DNA of 64,000 nucleotides. Source: Bacteroidota bacterium. Its GTDB lineage: Bacteria; Bacteroidota; Ignavibacteria; Ignavibacteriales; Ignavibacteriaceae. Made by a program: the position numbers and the translations under genes. The notes beneath the pieces are model-generated. The model was not told the DNA's origin. It searched no databases and saw nothing but the letters and a program-made list of their open reading frames with translations. This document shows, in pieces, positions 8,435-17,415 of this stretch (the first letter of the stretch is position 1; each line of letters begins with the position of its first letter). The stretch covers positions 186,001-250,000 of the forward strand of contig JAIUOE010000005.1 in assembly GCA_020161395.1 (NCBI GenBank), in the 5' to 3' direction.

Positions 8435-9688
8435 TTATTCATCATATTTCTTAAAGATCACTGATGTATTATGACCGCCAAATCCAAATGCATTACTCAT
8501 GGCATATTCAACATTCTTCTTCTGAGGAGTGTTGAATGTGTAGTTGAGATCACAGTCGGGATCAGGATATTCAAAATTTATTGTGGGGGGTATTGCACTG
8601 TTTCTGATCGACAGAATCGTAGCTATCGCCTCAACAGCACCCGCAGCACCAAGTAGATGCCCTGTCATGCTCTTTGTCGATGACACATTCATTTTATATG
8701 CCTGCTCACCAAATACCGCCTTAATCGACTGTGTCTCTGCTATGTCACCAAGTCCTGTCGATGTTCCGTGCATGTTTATGTAATCTATTACCGAAGGATC
8801 AAGCCCTGCATATTTCAATGCTCTGTGCATGGCGAGTCTCGCACCCCTTCCCTCGGGATCGGGAGCGGTTATGTGGTAGGCATCACCCGTCAGTCCGTAA
8901 CCAACCACTTCAGCGTAAATTTTTGCACCTCTCTTCTTTGCGTGCTCGAGTTCTTCAAGCACGAGTGCACCGGCACCCTCTCCCATCACAAAACCGTCAC
9001 GGGTTTTGTCGAAAGGTCTGCTTGCAGTTTCAGGTGATTCATTTCTTTTCGAGAGTGCCTGAGCGGAATTGAAGCCCGCAACGCCAAGTTCGCAAATTGG
9101 TCCCTCGGTTCCGCCACATACCATCACTTCCGCCTGACCTTCCTTGATCAGCATAAAGGAATCGATAAAATTGTGGTTTGAAGTTGCACAGGCTGATACG
9201 GCACAATAGTTGGGTCCTCTGAAACCATACTCAATCGAAACCTGCCCGGAAGCAATGTCGGGAATCAGCATCGGAATAAAGAAGGGAGATACACGGTTGG
9301 GTCCCTGTTCGGCGAGTATCCTTGCCTGTTCCTGGAATACATTCATACCACCAATTCCTGATCCTATCATTACGCCTGTATCATCTTTATCATCTGACGA
9401 CATCTTTTCGGGATCAAGTCCGGCATCCTCAAGTACTTCTTTTGCAACCGCCATGGCATACTGACAGAAAAGATCCATGCGGCGTACTGCCTTGCGGTCA
9501 ATATAGTTCAGGGGATCGAAACCTTTGAGCTCACAGGCAAATTTAGTTACCACTCTTGAAGTGTCAAATTTTGTGATCTCTGCAGCTCCACTCCTGCCCT
9601 CCATCATTCCTTGCCAAAATTCATCTACACTAAGTCCAATCGGAGTGAGGGCTGCCATTCCGGTTACTACTACTCTTCTTCTTTGCAT
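8435..9688 (-). CDS. fabF: 3-oxoacyl-[acyl-carrier-protein] synthase II
   Basis: The 417-residue condensing enzyme of fatty-acid elongation starts MQRRRVVVTGMAALTPIG. The catalytic Cys lies in VSACATSNHN and the two His in NMHGTSTGLGD and STKSMTGHLLGAAG. The glycine-rich end is NAFGFGGHNTSVIF. An upstream in-frame ATG at 9727 would add 13 residues unlike the family start, so 9688 is preferred, with a weak AGAGAA ribosome site. The usual acpP neighbour is absent. Confidence 0.95.
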   Translation of the reverse strand: MQRRRVVVTGMAALTPIGLSVDEFWQGMMEGRSGAAEITKFDTSRVVTKFACELKGFDPLNYIDRKAVRRMDLFCQYAMAVAKEVLEDAGLDPEKMSSDDKDDTGVMIGSGIGGMNVFQEQARILAEQGPNRVSPFFIPMLIPDIASGQVSIEYGFRGPNYCAVSACATSNHNFIDSFMLIKEGQAEVMVCGGTEGPICELGVAGFNSAQALSKRNESPETASRPFDKTRDGFVMGEGAGALVLEELEHAKKRGAKIYAEVVGYGLTGDAYHITAPDPEGRGARLAMHRALKYAGLDPSVIDYINMHGTSTGLGDIAETQSIKAVFGEQAYKMNVSSTKSMTGHLLGAAGAVEAIATILSIRNSAIPPTINFEYPDPDCDLNYTFNTPQKKNVEYAMSNAFGFGGHNTSVIFKKYDE

Positions 9689-9883
9689 TAGTTCTCTTTG
9701 TTTGTTAAAAATTAGTAAAAGCTGCATACCGGCATCTCGATTTCCACCGGAGAAAACATAGTCCCGGGGTGTTCCGGTGTACTGCTTCTAACAATTATTA
9801 AATATATAAATCCTCAACCTGTAAATTTAAATCTTTTTTTCATTCTAATCAAACCGGGCAGCATTAAAGATCAAGTTATCTTG

Positions 9884-10339
9884 CTAAAACTCCCACATTC
9901 CAAAAAGAAATTCCTTGTCGAGCGGAAGATTCACCGATTTCAGTGTGACCACAATCTGACCTCTGTGATGAGCCTCGTGCGAAACAAGATAGACCAGAAA
10001 AGAGTTTATCCCCTTTGGATATCCCTTCACCTTCATGTCTGTTCTGATACTTGTCTCAATCAGACCTCCAAACCTGTCGGATGAAATCCTCAGTGCCTCA
10101 GATATTTTTGTTTTGTAGGTTTGATCATCTTTCTGAAGTTTTATCAGTCCCTCAGGCTTTGTTGTACCTATTGCCATTAGCCATTGAACCCGTACATTAT
10201 TTATGTGACAGAACTGCGAACCGACACTTCTTCCTCCGTATGACGGTTTCACATTCAAATAATGCTCCGGTATTTTTTCAAGAAGATCCAGTGTTATTTT
10301 GTTGGATGCATCCCACGATTCTCGAAGACTTAAGACCAT
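9884..10339 (-). CDS. DinB/YfiT-like four-helix metalloprotein
   Basis: The 151-residue protein has the DinB-family metal ligands: a His in FCHINNVRVQW (about residue 45) and HEAHHRGQIV near residue 126. DinB-like proteins bind a divalent metal and often act as thiol-dependent transferases; the substrate here cannot be told. It stands alone between fabF and the divergent SDR gene. Confidence 0.85.
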   Translation of the reverse strand: MVLSLRESWDASNKITLDLLEKIPEHYLNVKPSYGGRSVGSQFCHINNVRVQWLMAIGTTKPEGLIKLQKDDQTYKTKISEALRISSDRFGGLIETSIRTDMKVKGYPKGINSFLVYLVSHEAHHRGQIVVTLKSVNLPLDKEFLFGMWEF

Positions 10340-10414
10340 TTTATAACTCTTATTTCAATTTTTGGTAAATTGCAGTCAGTTTTTTTTAATTGATCACAAA
10401 ATACGGTAAATTTT

Positions 10415-11182
10415 ATGAACATCAAAGGAAAAATTGTATTTATTACGGGTGCCTCTTCCGGAATCGGACTGGAAACAGCCAAAGCCTTCGCCCGTGAAGG
10501 ATGCAATCTTATTCTTACTGCGCGGAGAATCGAAAAGCTTCACTCCCTCTCTTCTTCTATTTCATCTGAATTTGGCATAGAAACCCTGCCTCTGCAGCTC
10601 GATGTCCGGAAAAGAAAAGATGTTTTCACTCTAATAGAGGGACTGCCCGACAAATGGAAAAAAATTGACATCCTGGTCAATAACGCCGGTCTCGGAAGAG
10701 GGCTCTCCCCCATCCACGAAAGTGATGTCGACGGCTGGGACGAAATGATCGATACAAACATTAAAGGACTCCTCTTTGTTACCAAAGCTGTGGTGCCCCT
10801 CATGATCGCAAACGGAAGCGGACACATTATTAATATCGGTTCTGTTGCCGGACGCGAAGTGTATCCCAACGGAAATGTTTACTGCGCTACAAAATTTGCG
10901 GTTTTTGCCCTCTCCAAATCGTTGAGACTCGAACTGTACGACAAAAACATCCGGGCTACAACGGTTGATCCGGGGATGGTTGAAACTGATTTCAGCGTTG
11001 TAAGGTTTCGAGGAGATACTGAACGGGCTGCAAATGTTTACAAAGGTTTGACTCCACTTCATCCCGCTGATGTCGCTGACACAGTGGTTTTCTGCGCAAC
11101 CAGACCTCCTCATGTCAATATTTCGGAAATTGTTATTTATCCTTCAGACCAGGCTAACACAACAACTGTAAAAAGAGTCTAA
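10415..11182 (+). CDS. short-chain dehydrogenase/reductase (SDR, YdfG-like)
   Basis: The 255-residue classical SDR has the nucleotide loop TGASSGIG (about residue 11), NNAGLGRG (about 88), and the catalytic Ser-Tyr-Lys in IGSVAGREVYPNGNVYCATK (about 141-161). The Arg in LTARRIEKL after beta-2 suggests NADP(H). The sequence resembles serine/3-hydroxy acid dehydrogenases of the YdfG type, but the substrate is not proven. The helicase gene follows after 13 bases. Confidence 0.88.
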   Translation: MNIKGKIVFITGASSGIGLETAKAFAREGCNLILTARRIEKLHSLSSSISSEFGIETLPLQLDVRKRKDVFTLIEGLPDKWKKIDILVNNAGLGRGLSPIHESDVDGWDEMIDTNIKGLLFVTKAVVPLMIANGSGHIINIGSVAGREVYPNGNVYCATKFAVFALSKSLRLELYDKNIRATTVDPGMVETDFSVVRFRGDTERAANVYKGLTPLHPADVADTVVFCATRPPHVNISEIVIYPSDQANTTTVKRV

Positions 11183-11195
11183 ACTCCAGAGAGAT

Positions 11196-13337
11196 ATGCC
11201 CGACAAACTTAAAGGCGAAATTGAACGCATAACCTTTTATAACGAAGATACCGGATTCGGGGTCGTAAGGCTCCGTTCCGGGAAAATAATTACGGGCACA
11301 CTTCCGAAACTTTCCGAAGGCGACAGGGTTGAAGCAGAAGGTGAGTGGACTGTCCACCCCAAATTCGGTTCCCAGCTTAAGGTGAGTAAAATAGTGATAA
11401 TGAAGCCGGAAGGAAAACTCGCCATCCTGAAATATCTCTCCTCAGGCGCCCTTAAAGGTCTCCCGAAAAACTCGGCTAAATTTATCGTCGACTACTTCGG
11501 CGAAAAGGCCCTTGAAATTATCGATAAAGACCCGCAAAAACTTCTGAAGGTTCCCGGTATATCAGCTAAAAAACTTCAAAAAATTCTTGAAAGCTGGAAT
11601 GAACAAAAAAACCTTCACAAACTGGTTATTTTTCTCCAGAACTATGATATCCCCCTCACTCACGCCAATAAAATATTGCAGAAATATGGCGACAAAGCTG
11701 AAACTGTCATCCTGACCAACCCCTATCAGTTGATTTTTGATATCAGAGGTGTCGGATTCAAAACGGCTGATACCATTGCTCAAAAGATTGGCTTGAATCA
11801 CGATTTTCCTCCGAGAATCAAAAGCGGTGTGCTCTATATTCTGGAAAATGTGGCAAACAGCGACGGACATGTTTATCTCCCTTATGATCAACTGGTCACT
11901 CTCTGTCAAAAAAATCTCTCAGTCGATCTTGCTTCTTATGAAAAGCAGTTCAACGAGCTGATTGCAGAAAGAAGAATACTCGTGGTAAATGATAATGTCT
12001 ACCTGCGCGAGGTTTATGAATCCGAGAGAATTATCGAGACAAAAATCCTGGAACTCTCGAGAACAAAACACGATGACACTACCGATTTTTTCAAAAACTT
12101 TGTCCATACTCTGAAACACTTTTCGGAAGAACAGCTTGAAGCGGTAAGATTCAGTACGGAGAACGGCTTCCTCGTCCTCACAGGCGGACCGGGCACTGGA
12201 AAGACGACCACTCTAAAAGGAATTATCGATCTTTACAAGAAGTGCAAACTGAAAATTGCTCTCGCAGCCCCTACCGGAAGAGCCGCAAAAAGAATGGCTG
12301 AAGTAATCGGTCTCGAAGCTAAAACCATCCACAGACTCCTCGAATATGATTCACAGACAGGCAAGTTTGTACATAACAAAAGCAATCCGATAAAGGCAAA
12401 TCTCCTCGTTATAGATGAAGTCTCGATGATCAATACATTTCTGATGGCATCACTTCTCTATGCGGTGGACAGTGAAACCACGGTCGTTTTTGTCGGTGAC
12501 AAAGACCAGCTCCCCGCCATCGGACCGGGTAACATCCTCCACGATATCCTCGAATATAACCGGATTCCGATTATCAGATTGAATAAAATTTTCCGTCAGG
12601 CAGAGCAAAGCAGAATCATCACCAATTCTCACAAGATCAATCAGGGGCTCATGCCCGATCTCTCCAACTCGAAGGAGAGCGATTTCTTCTTTATGGAAGA
12701 GGATGACAGCAACAAAATCCCCGACTTGCTCCTCGACCTTGTAAAGAACCGCCTCCCTGCGAAGTATAATTTTAATCCTTTCACCGACATACAGATTCTT
12801 GCTCCTATGTACAAAGGAAATGCAGGGGTCGATGCAATTAACAACCTCCTGCAGGAGGGTCTGAATCAGGGGAAGGTCATCTATACAAAGGGGGATGTTA
12901 CATTCAAGTTGAACGATAAATTTATGCAACTTGTGAACGACTATGAAAGGGATATTTACAACGGTGACATTGGTTATCTGGCAGGCTTGGACGATGAAGA
13001 GGAAGAACTGATCTTCAATTTTGGGGAACGGGAAGTAAAATTCAGTAATTCATCTCTCGATGATGTTACCCTTGCATACGCATGCACTATCCACAAAAGT
13101 CAGGGTTCGGAATACCCCTGCGTAATAGTGGTGCTTACAAATGAACAATATTATATGCTCAAGCGGAATCTGATCTATACGGCGATTACCAGAGCTGCTG
13201 AATTGCTGATAATTGTCGGAAGCAAGCGCGCAGTACAACTTGCTGTTTCAAACAATGCGGAACAAAAACGCTACACCTCTCTCTTTAAATTACCCGGTCA
13301 AACTGAAACTTCCCTCGCTCCGACCTATATGTTCTAA
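11196..13337 (+). CDS. recD2: RecD2-type ATP-dependent 5'-3' DNA helicase
   Basis: The 713-residue superfamily 1B helicase matches RecD2/TraA-type proteins, which act without RecBC in repair. The N-terminal OB-like region is followed by helix-hairpin-helix motifs (LLKVPGISAKKLQK and GVGFKTADTIAQKIGL). The motor has Walker A GGPGTGKTT near residue 330, Walker B LLVIDEVSMI near 404, GDKDQLPAIGPGN, LNKIFRQAEQSRI, and the C-terminal HKSQGSEYPCV plus YTAITRA. It is probably co-transcribed with the SDR gene. Its 3' end overlaps by 4 bases the convergent methyltransferase gene. Confidence 0.92.
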   Translation: MPDKLKGEIERITFYNEDTGFGVVRLRSGKIITGTLPKLSEGDRVEAEGEWTVHPKFGSQLKVSKIVIMKPEGKLAILKYLSSGALKGLPKNSAKFIVDYFGEKALEIIDKDPQKLLKVPGISAKKLQKILESWNEQKNLHKLVIFLQNYDIPLTHANKILQKYGDKAETVILTNPYQLIFDIRGVGFKTADTIAQKIGLNHDFPPRIKSGVLYILENVANSDGHVYLPYDQLVTLCQKNLSVDLASYEKQFNELIAERRILVVNDNVYLREVYESERIIETKILELSRTKHDDTTDFFKNFVHTLKHFSEEQLEAVRFSTENGFLVLTGGPGTGKTTTLKGIIDLYKKCKLKIALAAPTGRAAKRMAEVIGLEAKTIHRLLEYDSQTGKFVHNKSNPIKANLLVIDEVSMINTFLMASLLYAVDSETTVVFVGDKDQLPAIGPGNILHDILEYNRIPIIRLNKIFRQAEQSRIITNSHKINQGLMPDLSNSKESDFFFMEEDDSNKIPDLLLDLVKNRLPAKYNFNPFTDIQILAPMYKGNAGVDAINNLLQEGLNQGKVIYTKGDVTFKLNDKFMQLVNDYERDIYNGDIGYLAGLDDEEEELIFNFGEREVKFSNSSLDDVTLAYACTIHKSQGSEYPCVIVVLTNEQYYMLKRNLIYTAITRAAELLIIVGSKRAVQLAVSNNAEQKRYTSLFKLPGQTETSLAPTYMF

Positions 13338-14128
13338 ACGGACTTGCTCAGGATATATACCGTCTCATTCGGGAAGGTTAAATCAATCTTAATCAGCTCA
13401 AGCCCCTCTATAAGACCGTCAAGAAATACAGCATAGTTTTCAGCCATCCCTTTTTCTCTGCCACCAATCGATTTAGACGGAAAACTTACCACCACATTCT
13501 TTGCAGCAAGTGCATTTTTAAGAATCAAGGCGGCACTTCCTTTTTCCTGTCTCTCAATACACGACAATGTCTTGAAAAGAAAAACCACATCATAATCAGC
13601 GAAATTGATCTGATCCACCGTCAAATCCTTGTTCGAGCTCGAAAAATTTACCAGCCCCGCATCGCGAAAAAATCTGTTCAGATTATCATTCAACACCACA
13701 TCAATATCGGAACAGTGATATTCCTCAACCCAACTCATAAAATACCCTGCCGAGAAAGGATTATATCCACACGCCGCATCGTAAATTTTAAATTTCCTGT
13801 CACTCCCCAACACCCCGAATATCCTGCTGTAGAATTCCTCATAAAACCCCGCCCTCTCCGCCGTCGATACATGCCCGCTCAATATTTTTTCAACATCCAA
13901 CATCCCCCCGTCACCAACTAATAACTCATAATTCATAACTAATAATTGGTACGCTCCATAAATCTGATGCAGCTTTTTCTTCACATTTTTTTCAATCTCT
14001 TTTTCCTTGCCGTACCGGGTGATCATCATATCGATAATCTTACGAACGGTTCCCTCATAAACATTGGAATATTTACCCGATTTCCTGATCGAGGAGTAAA
14101 TCTTTTCCGACAGAGTCTGTTTATCCAT
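13334..14128 (-). CDS. ArmA/Rmt-like 16S rRNA (guanine-1405-N7) methyltransferase, paralogue 1
   Basis: The 264-residue protein resembles ArmA, RmtB and Sgm (FmrO family) along its whole length. It has the N-terminal SGKYSNVYEGTVRKII segment, KKKLHQIYGAY (residues 50-60), HVSTAER (86-92), the SAM loop YDAACGYNPF (116-125), YDVVFLFKTL, and the C-terminal FPSKSIGGREKGMAENY (about 217-233) that is diagnostic of the family. Known members methylate N7 of G1405 in helix 44 and give high aminoglycoside resistance. ATG 14128 overlaps the end of tgt; a longer frame to 14353 would read back through tgt and is rejected. It is the last gene of a four-gene operon. Native function is inferred. Confidence 0.82.
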   Translation of the reverse strand: MDKQTLSEKIYSSIRKSGKYSNVYEGTVRKIIDMMITRYGKEKEIEKNVKKKLHQIYGAYQLLVMNYELLVGDGGMLDVEKILSGHVSTAERAGFYEEFYSRIFGVLGSDRKFKIYDAACGYNPFSAGYFMSWVEEYHCSDIDVVLNDNLNRFFRDAGLVNFSSSNKDLTVDQINFADYDVVFLFKTLSCIERQEKGSAALILKNALAAKNVVVSFPSKSIGGREKGMAENYAVFLDGLIEGLELIKIDLTFPNETVYILSKSV

Positions 14129-15224
14129 TAATCTGCCGCAGCTTGTCGGTGAGTCTGGTGTAAAACCGGAGATTGTGAATTGTTGCGAGTCTGTTGGCAA
14201 GTGTATCCCCGATTCTGAATAAATGATGCAGATAACTTCGTGTGAAGTGCCGGCATGTATGGCAGTCACATCCCTCCTCAACCGGCTTGAAATCCTTAAT
14301 GTGAATGTCATCCTGCATATAAAGATATTTGTAAAATCCGTCTGCAAGATCATCGATATTTTCTATCGAATCGTAGTTTTTGAATGTGTAGAGCCTTTTG
14401 TGCCGGGCATCCCTGGTTGGTATTACACAATCGAAGATTTCATAACCGGCGATAAATGCCCTAACAAGATTTTCCGGCTTCCCGATTCCGAGAGCATGTT
14501 TCGGGTAACCCGCCCCCACGAGTCCGGCAACGAATCCCACCATTTCCAGAAGCTTTCCCTCGTCGTCGATGGGCCAGCCGCCAAAACCGTAGCCGTCAAA
14601 ACCGATCTCCATCAAAGCTTCAACACATTTTTTTCTGAGCTCTTTGTTGTTCCCCCCCTGAACGACACCAAATATCAGGGGTCTGTCGTCATCCGAAATT
14701 TTCCTGATTTTGATCTGATTTTCATACTCTTTTTTGCATCTCTTTGCCCACTTTATCGTCAGGTCAACGCTCTCAATCTGGATTTCATCGGGTGCCGAGG
14801 GATGAGTGCAGTAGTCGAGACAATAGATTATGTCAGCTCCGATTCTGAACTGGTGCTGAATACATTTTTCCGGTGTGAGGGTCTGCTTCTCTTTTTCCTG
14901 CTCAAGTTTGTAGGTGAATCCGTCTTTGTGTATCGTCCCCGCTTTTGACTCGGTGATCAGGGAATAAACCTGAAAACCACCCGAATCTGATATCACAGGA
15001 TGATGAAAGTTCATAAACTCATGGATGCCACCGATTCCGTTCACGGTTGTCAGTCCGGGCTTGGTGGTCAGGTGAAGTGTATTCACAACTATTGCCTCAA
15101 TTCCGCAGGTTTCCAGATCGGACGAATCAACACTTCTTACTATTCCTCTCGTACCATCGGGCAAAAATACCGGGAAGTACATCTCACCTGAACGGGTTTT
15201 AAGACTCTTCATCTTCCTCCTCAC
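14121..15224 (-). CDS. tgt: tRNA-guanine transglycosylase family protein, divergent
   Basis: The 367-residue TIM-barrel enzyme keeps the base-exchange Asp in ISDSGGFQVYSL (D80), FGVVQGG, the nucleophile region FDCVIPTRDAR, and the zinc site CDCHTCRHFTRSYLHHL. Bacterial Tgt inserts preQ1 at tRNA position 34. Here the base-recognition loop GGLAVGE is replaced by GFGGWPID and the normal PTRNAR-NGHLF is PTRDARHKRLY. The substrate may therefore differ from preQ1. ATG 15212 (MKSLKTR) is an alternative start. It overlaps rsmI upstream by 26 bases and the methyltransferase downstream by 8. Confidence 0.85.
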   Translation of the reverse strand: MRRKMKSLKTRSGEMYFPVFLPDGTRGIVRSVDSSDLETCGIEAIVVNTLHLTTKPGLTTVNGIGGIHEFMNFHHPVISDSGGFQVYSLITESKAGTIHKDGFTYKLEQEKEKQTLTPEKCIQHQFRIGADIIYCLDYCTHPSAPDEIQIESVDLTIKWAKRCKKEYENQIKIRKISDDDRPLIFGVVQGGNNKELRKKCVEALMEIGFDGYGFGGWPIDDEGKLLEMVGFVAGLVGAGYPKHALGIGKPENLVRAFIAGYEIFDCVIPTRDARHKRLYTFKNYDSIENIDDLADGFYKYLYMQDDIHIKDFKPVEEGCDCHTCRHFTRSYLHHLFRIGDTLANRLATIHNLRFYTRLTDKLRQING

Positions 15225-16017
15225 TCTCCATTTTCTTTAATTTGTATTTTGAAACCCGTTTCTTTTCTTCGAATTCCTCGCTCTCCATTTCATCGGGATC
15301 ATCAGTTTCAGAGTCACCCTCCTCATCTGTGAATTTTGGATTCGCACCCGCTAACAGTGCGGTTATCTCTCCCCTCAAATCACTCTTTTCCAGCACTTCC
15401 TTCATCTCTGAAAGTGGTGCCCTGATAATTGTTTCATACTGCTTTGTAAGTTCGAGACAGACCACCGCCATCCTGTTACCGAGCACTGCATATGCCGATT
15501 CCATCGCCTTGATTATCCTGAATTTTGACTCAAAAAAGATGATGGTGTGAGGCAGGTTTTTCTCGTCCTCAAAAAACTTCCTTCTTTTACCCTCTTTCCT
15601 CGGAGGAAAGCCCTTGAATGTGTAACTCGAAAAGGGAAGTCCTGAAGCTATAAGGGCAGTCTGAACCGCGGATGCCCCCGGCGACACCTCCACCTTGAAA
15701 CCCTCTTCAACAGCCCGCGAAACCACCCTGTAACCGGGATCGCTTATCCCCGGCATTCCGGCATCCGACACCAAGCCGACATCAATACCCGATCGTAAAA
15801 GGTTGAGCATCTTCTCCGTCGCTTTTATCTCGTTATGTTCATGACAGGAGAAAAGATGGTGATGCATCTCTATTTCGAGTTTTTGCATCAAAGACCGTGT
15901 TGTTCTGGTATCCTCGCATGCGATGTGTTCCAGCGTCTTTAGAAGCCTGAGACTCCTCAAGGTGATATCCTCAAGATTTCCGATTGGAGTGGAAATCACA
16001 TACAGAGTTCCGCTCAT
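15199..16017 (-). CDS. rsmI: 16S rRNA (cytidine-1402-2'-O)-methyltransferase
   Basis: The 272-residue tetrapyrrole-methylase-fold enzyme starts GTLYVISTPIGNLEDITLRS. It has CEDTRTTRSL, VSDAGMPGISDPGYRVV and the RsmI signature FKGFPPRKEGKRRKFFE. It adds the ribose methyl at C1402 of helix 44, three nucleotides from G1405. The last 45 residues form an acidic, lysine-dotted extension (DSETDDPDEMESEEFEEKK) beyond the usual end. ATGA overlap with the upstream methyltransferase (16014-16017) indicates translational coupling. Confidence 0.93.
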   Translation of the reverse strand: MSGTLYVISTPIGNLEDITLRSLRLLKTLEHIACEDTRTTRSLMQKLEIEMHHHLFSCHEHNEIKATEKMLNLLRSGIDVGLVSDAGMPGISDPGYRVVSRAVEEGFKVEVSPGASAVQTALIASGLPFSSYTFKGFPPRKEGKRRKFFEDEKNLPHTIIFFESKFRIIKAMESAYAVLGNRMAVVCLELTKQYETIIRAPLSEMKEVLEKSDLRGEITALLAGANPKFTDEEGDSETDDPDEMESEEFEEKKRVSKYKLKKMESEEEDEES

Positions 16018-16850
16018 TTCCCCTCCTCCGTCACCGGTTCCTTGTCAACCACTACCACCACTTCATTTTCAAACTCGATATATCCGAGCTTCCAGCCAAA
16101 CTCTTCGGCACCTTTCTTAAGGTCTTCTTCATGGTTCCCAAGGATGTCGGTCTTCTTTGCGACCAGATTCAGAGTCGGAAATGAAATTAAAACCTTGCGG
16201 GCAGGAACATTCTTCACCACTTCAAGCCCCGCTCCCGTCAGTCTGTGCTCAAGACAATAGTACATTTTGAACAGAAACGCCACATCCACCGGAATTTCAG
16301 GAGGACTCGGGTAAACATCCCTCTGTATCCCGAGAGGTTCCAATCCCTCCAAAGCAAAGTAGAAATTTATCAGATCAATAAACTGTTCATTTACATCATA
16401 GGCATAAAACTTCACGGAATTGTCCAGTCCCATCCATCTGAATGATAATGGATTCAACGCACAGGCAAGATCGGCTATCGATTCAGGCCTCCCCGTCACC
16501 TCAAACAGTCTGTTGTAATATTCCCCCAACAGAAGATTCCTCTCCCGGGTGGAGGCATGCTTCGAAAATATCGACCAGCAGACTCCCCTTATCTCCTCGT
16601 CATCTTTCTTTTCAAATGCAGCAGTCAGCGCCTCCTTCACTTTTTTATAGTTCGGCTCCCCCAGATATTCCGCCCGAATCCTGTGCAGCTTCTTTTTAGC
16701 TGCCTCCTCGGCAATTTTCAAACTCTTGTGCCGCTCCAGTTCCTTCACTATCACATCACGGATCGTCTCTTCAAGAATAATCTTATACTTTTTCGAGGCT
16801 TTTATTTTCTTTACTATGTCGTCTATTTTCTGCTGCATCTCATTTTTCAT
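16014..16850 (-). CDS. ArmA/Rmt-like 16S rRNA methyltransferase paralogue 2 (divergent)
   Basis: The 278-residue protein shares the family pattern of RmtB: IKASKKYKIILEETIRDV, an ERHKS motif, AAKKKLHRIRAEY (about residues 65-77), KHASTRERN, the SAM loop ADLACALNPLSF and VAFLFKMYYCLE. The C-terminal GGRxKGMxxNY motif of active G1405 methylases is replaced by NLVAKKTDILGNHEEDL after the conserved SFP. It may modify another site, act with paralogue 1, or be regulatory. It is the first gene of the operon with rsmI, tgt and paralogue 1. ATG 16838 (MQQKIDD) is an alternative start. Confidence 0.75.
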   Translation of the reverse strand: MKNEMQQKIDDIVKKIKASKKYKIILEETIRDVIVKELERHKSLKIAEEAAKKKLHRIRAEYLGEPNYKKVKEALTAAFEKKDDEEIRGVCWSIFSKHASTRERNLLLGEYYNRLFEVTGRPESIADLACALNPLSFRWMGLDNSVKFYAYDVNEQFIDLINFYFALEGLEPLGIQRDVYPSPPEIPVDVAFLFKMYYCLEHRLTGAGLEVVKNVPARKVLISFPTLNLVAKKTDILGNHEEDLKKGAEEFGWKLGYIEFENEVVVVVDKEPVTEEGK

Positions 16851-16920
16851 TTTAACACTGCAAATTTAACTATAATCTCCCGAATTTGGAGGACGCAGAT
16901 TAAACAGATGAACGCGGCTG

Positions 16921-17045
16921 AAAAATGGAACACAGATGAAACGGATTCACCTGATTTCCACGGATGGGGGAAGCCCATGCGGCGACATATGGGTAGAAAA
17001 ATGGAACACGGATGAAACGGATTCACCTGATTTCCACGGATGGGG
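16921..17045. repeat. two 49-base direct repeats
   Basis: The segments 16921-16969 and 16997-17045 are nearly identical (both contain GATGAAACGGATTCACCTGA and then TTTCCACGGATGGGG). They are separated by 27 bases containing GCGGCGACATATGGG, a word related to CATGTCGCCACAAGGG at 34004 and 46080. These belong to the short dispersed intergenic repeats seen across this window. The rest of the 500-base gap to the insertion element has no gene I can support. Confidence 0.8.
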
Positions 17046-17128
17046 CACCAAATCAACTCGCCTGGGCGTGTGTCATGTTCGTAGCAGAATGTTCGTAGCA
17101 ACATCGACCAATTTCACCCACCGCTTTT

Positions 17129-17153
17129 CCCCCCACCTTTATAAGGAGGGGGG
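17129..17153. repeat. G/C-tract hairpin
   Basis: CCCCCC, A, CCTT, a short TA loop, AAGG, A and GGGGGG form a near-perfect inverted repeat, followed by more G-runs to 17180. It is an intergenic structural repeat with no adjacent U-tract, so I do not call it a terminator. Confidence 0.7.
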
Positions 17154-17415
17154 TTAGGGGGGCGGTACGAAGGAGGGGGGAAGAGCTGTAACTACCTCCT
17201 CATATCATCTCGCATCCACAAAATAATACTAATACTCTTTGCGTTTGTTTTAGCAAAGTTATAACTTATTTGGAAACAAGTATACTATTCATTGCAATAA
17301 GCACTTCCAGATTATTGATCTCAATCATATTTGTATTATCTTCTAACCATTGTGTTAAGGTTAGAAGAAAGTAGAATTTCATAAATTTAATTAAATAAAT
17401 TTGGAGATTCCTAAA

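Noticed and set aside
14129-14353. 75-codon upstream extension of Rmt paralogue 1
   Set aside because: The extension lies within the 3' part of tgt in another frame, while the ArmA-like homology begins at the Met at 14128.
14223-14948. 241-residue plus-strand frame inside tgt
   Set aside because: It is antisense to the zinc site and active-site motifs of Tgt.
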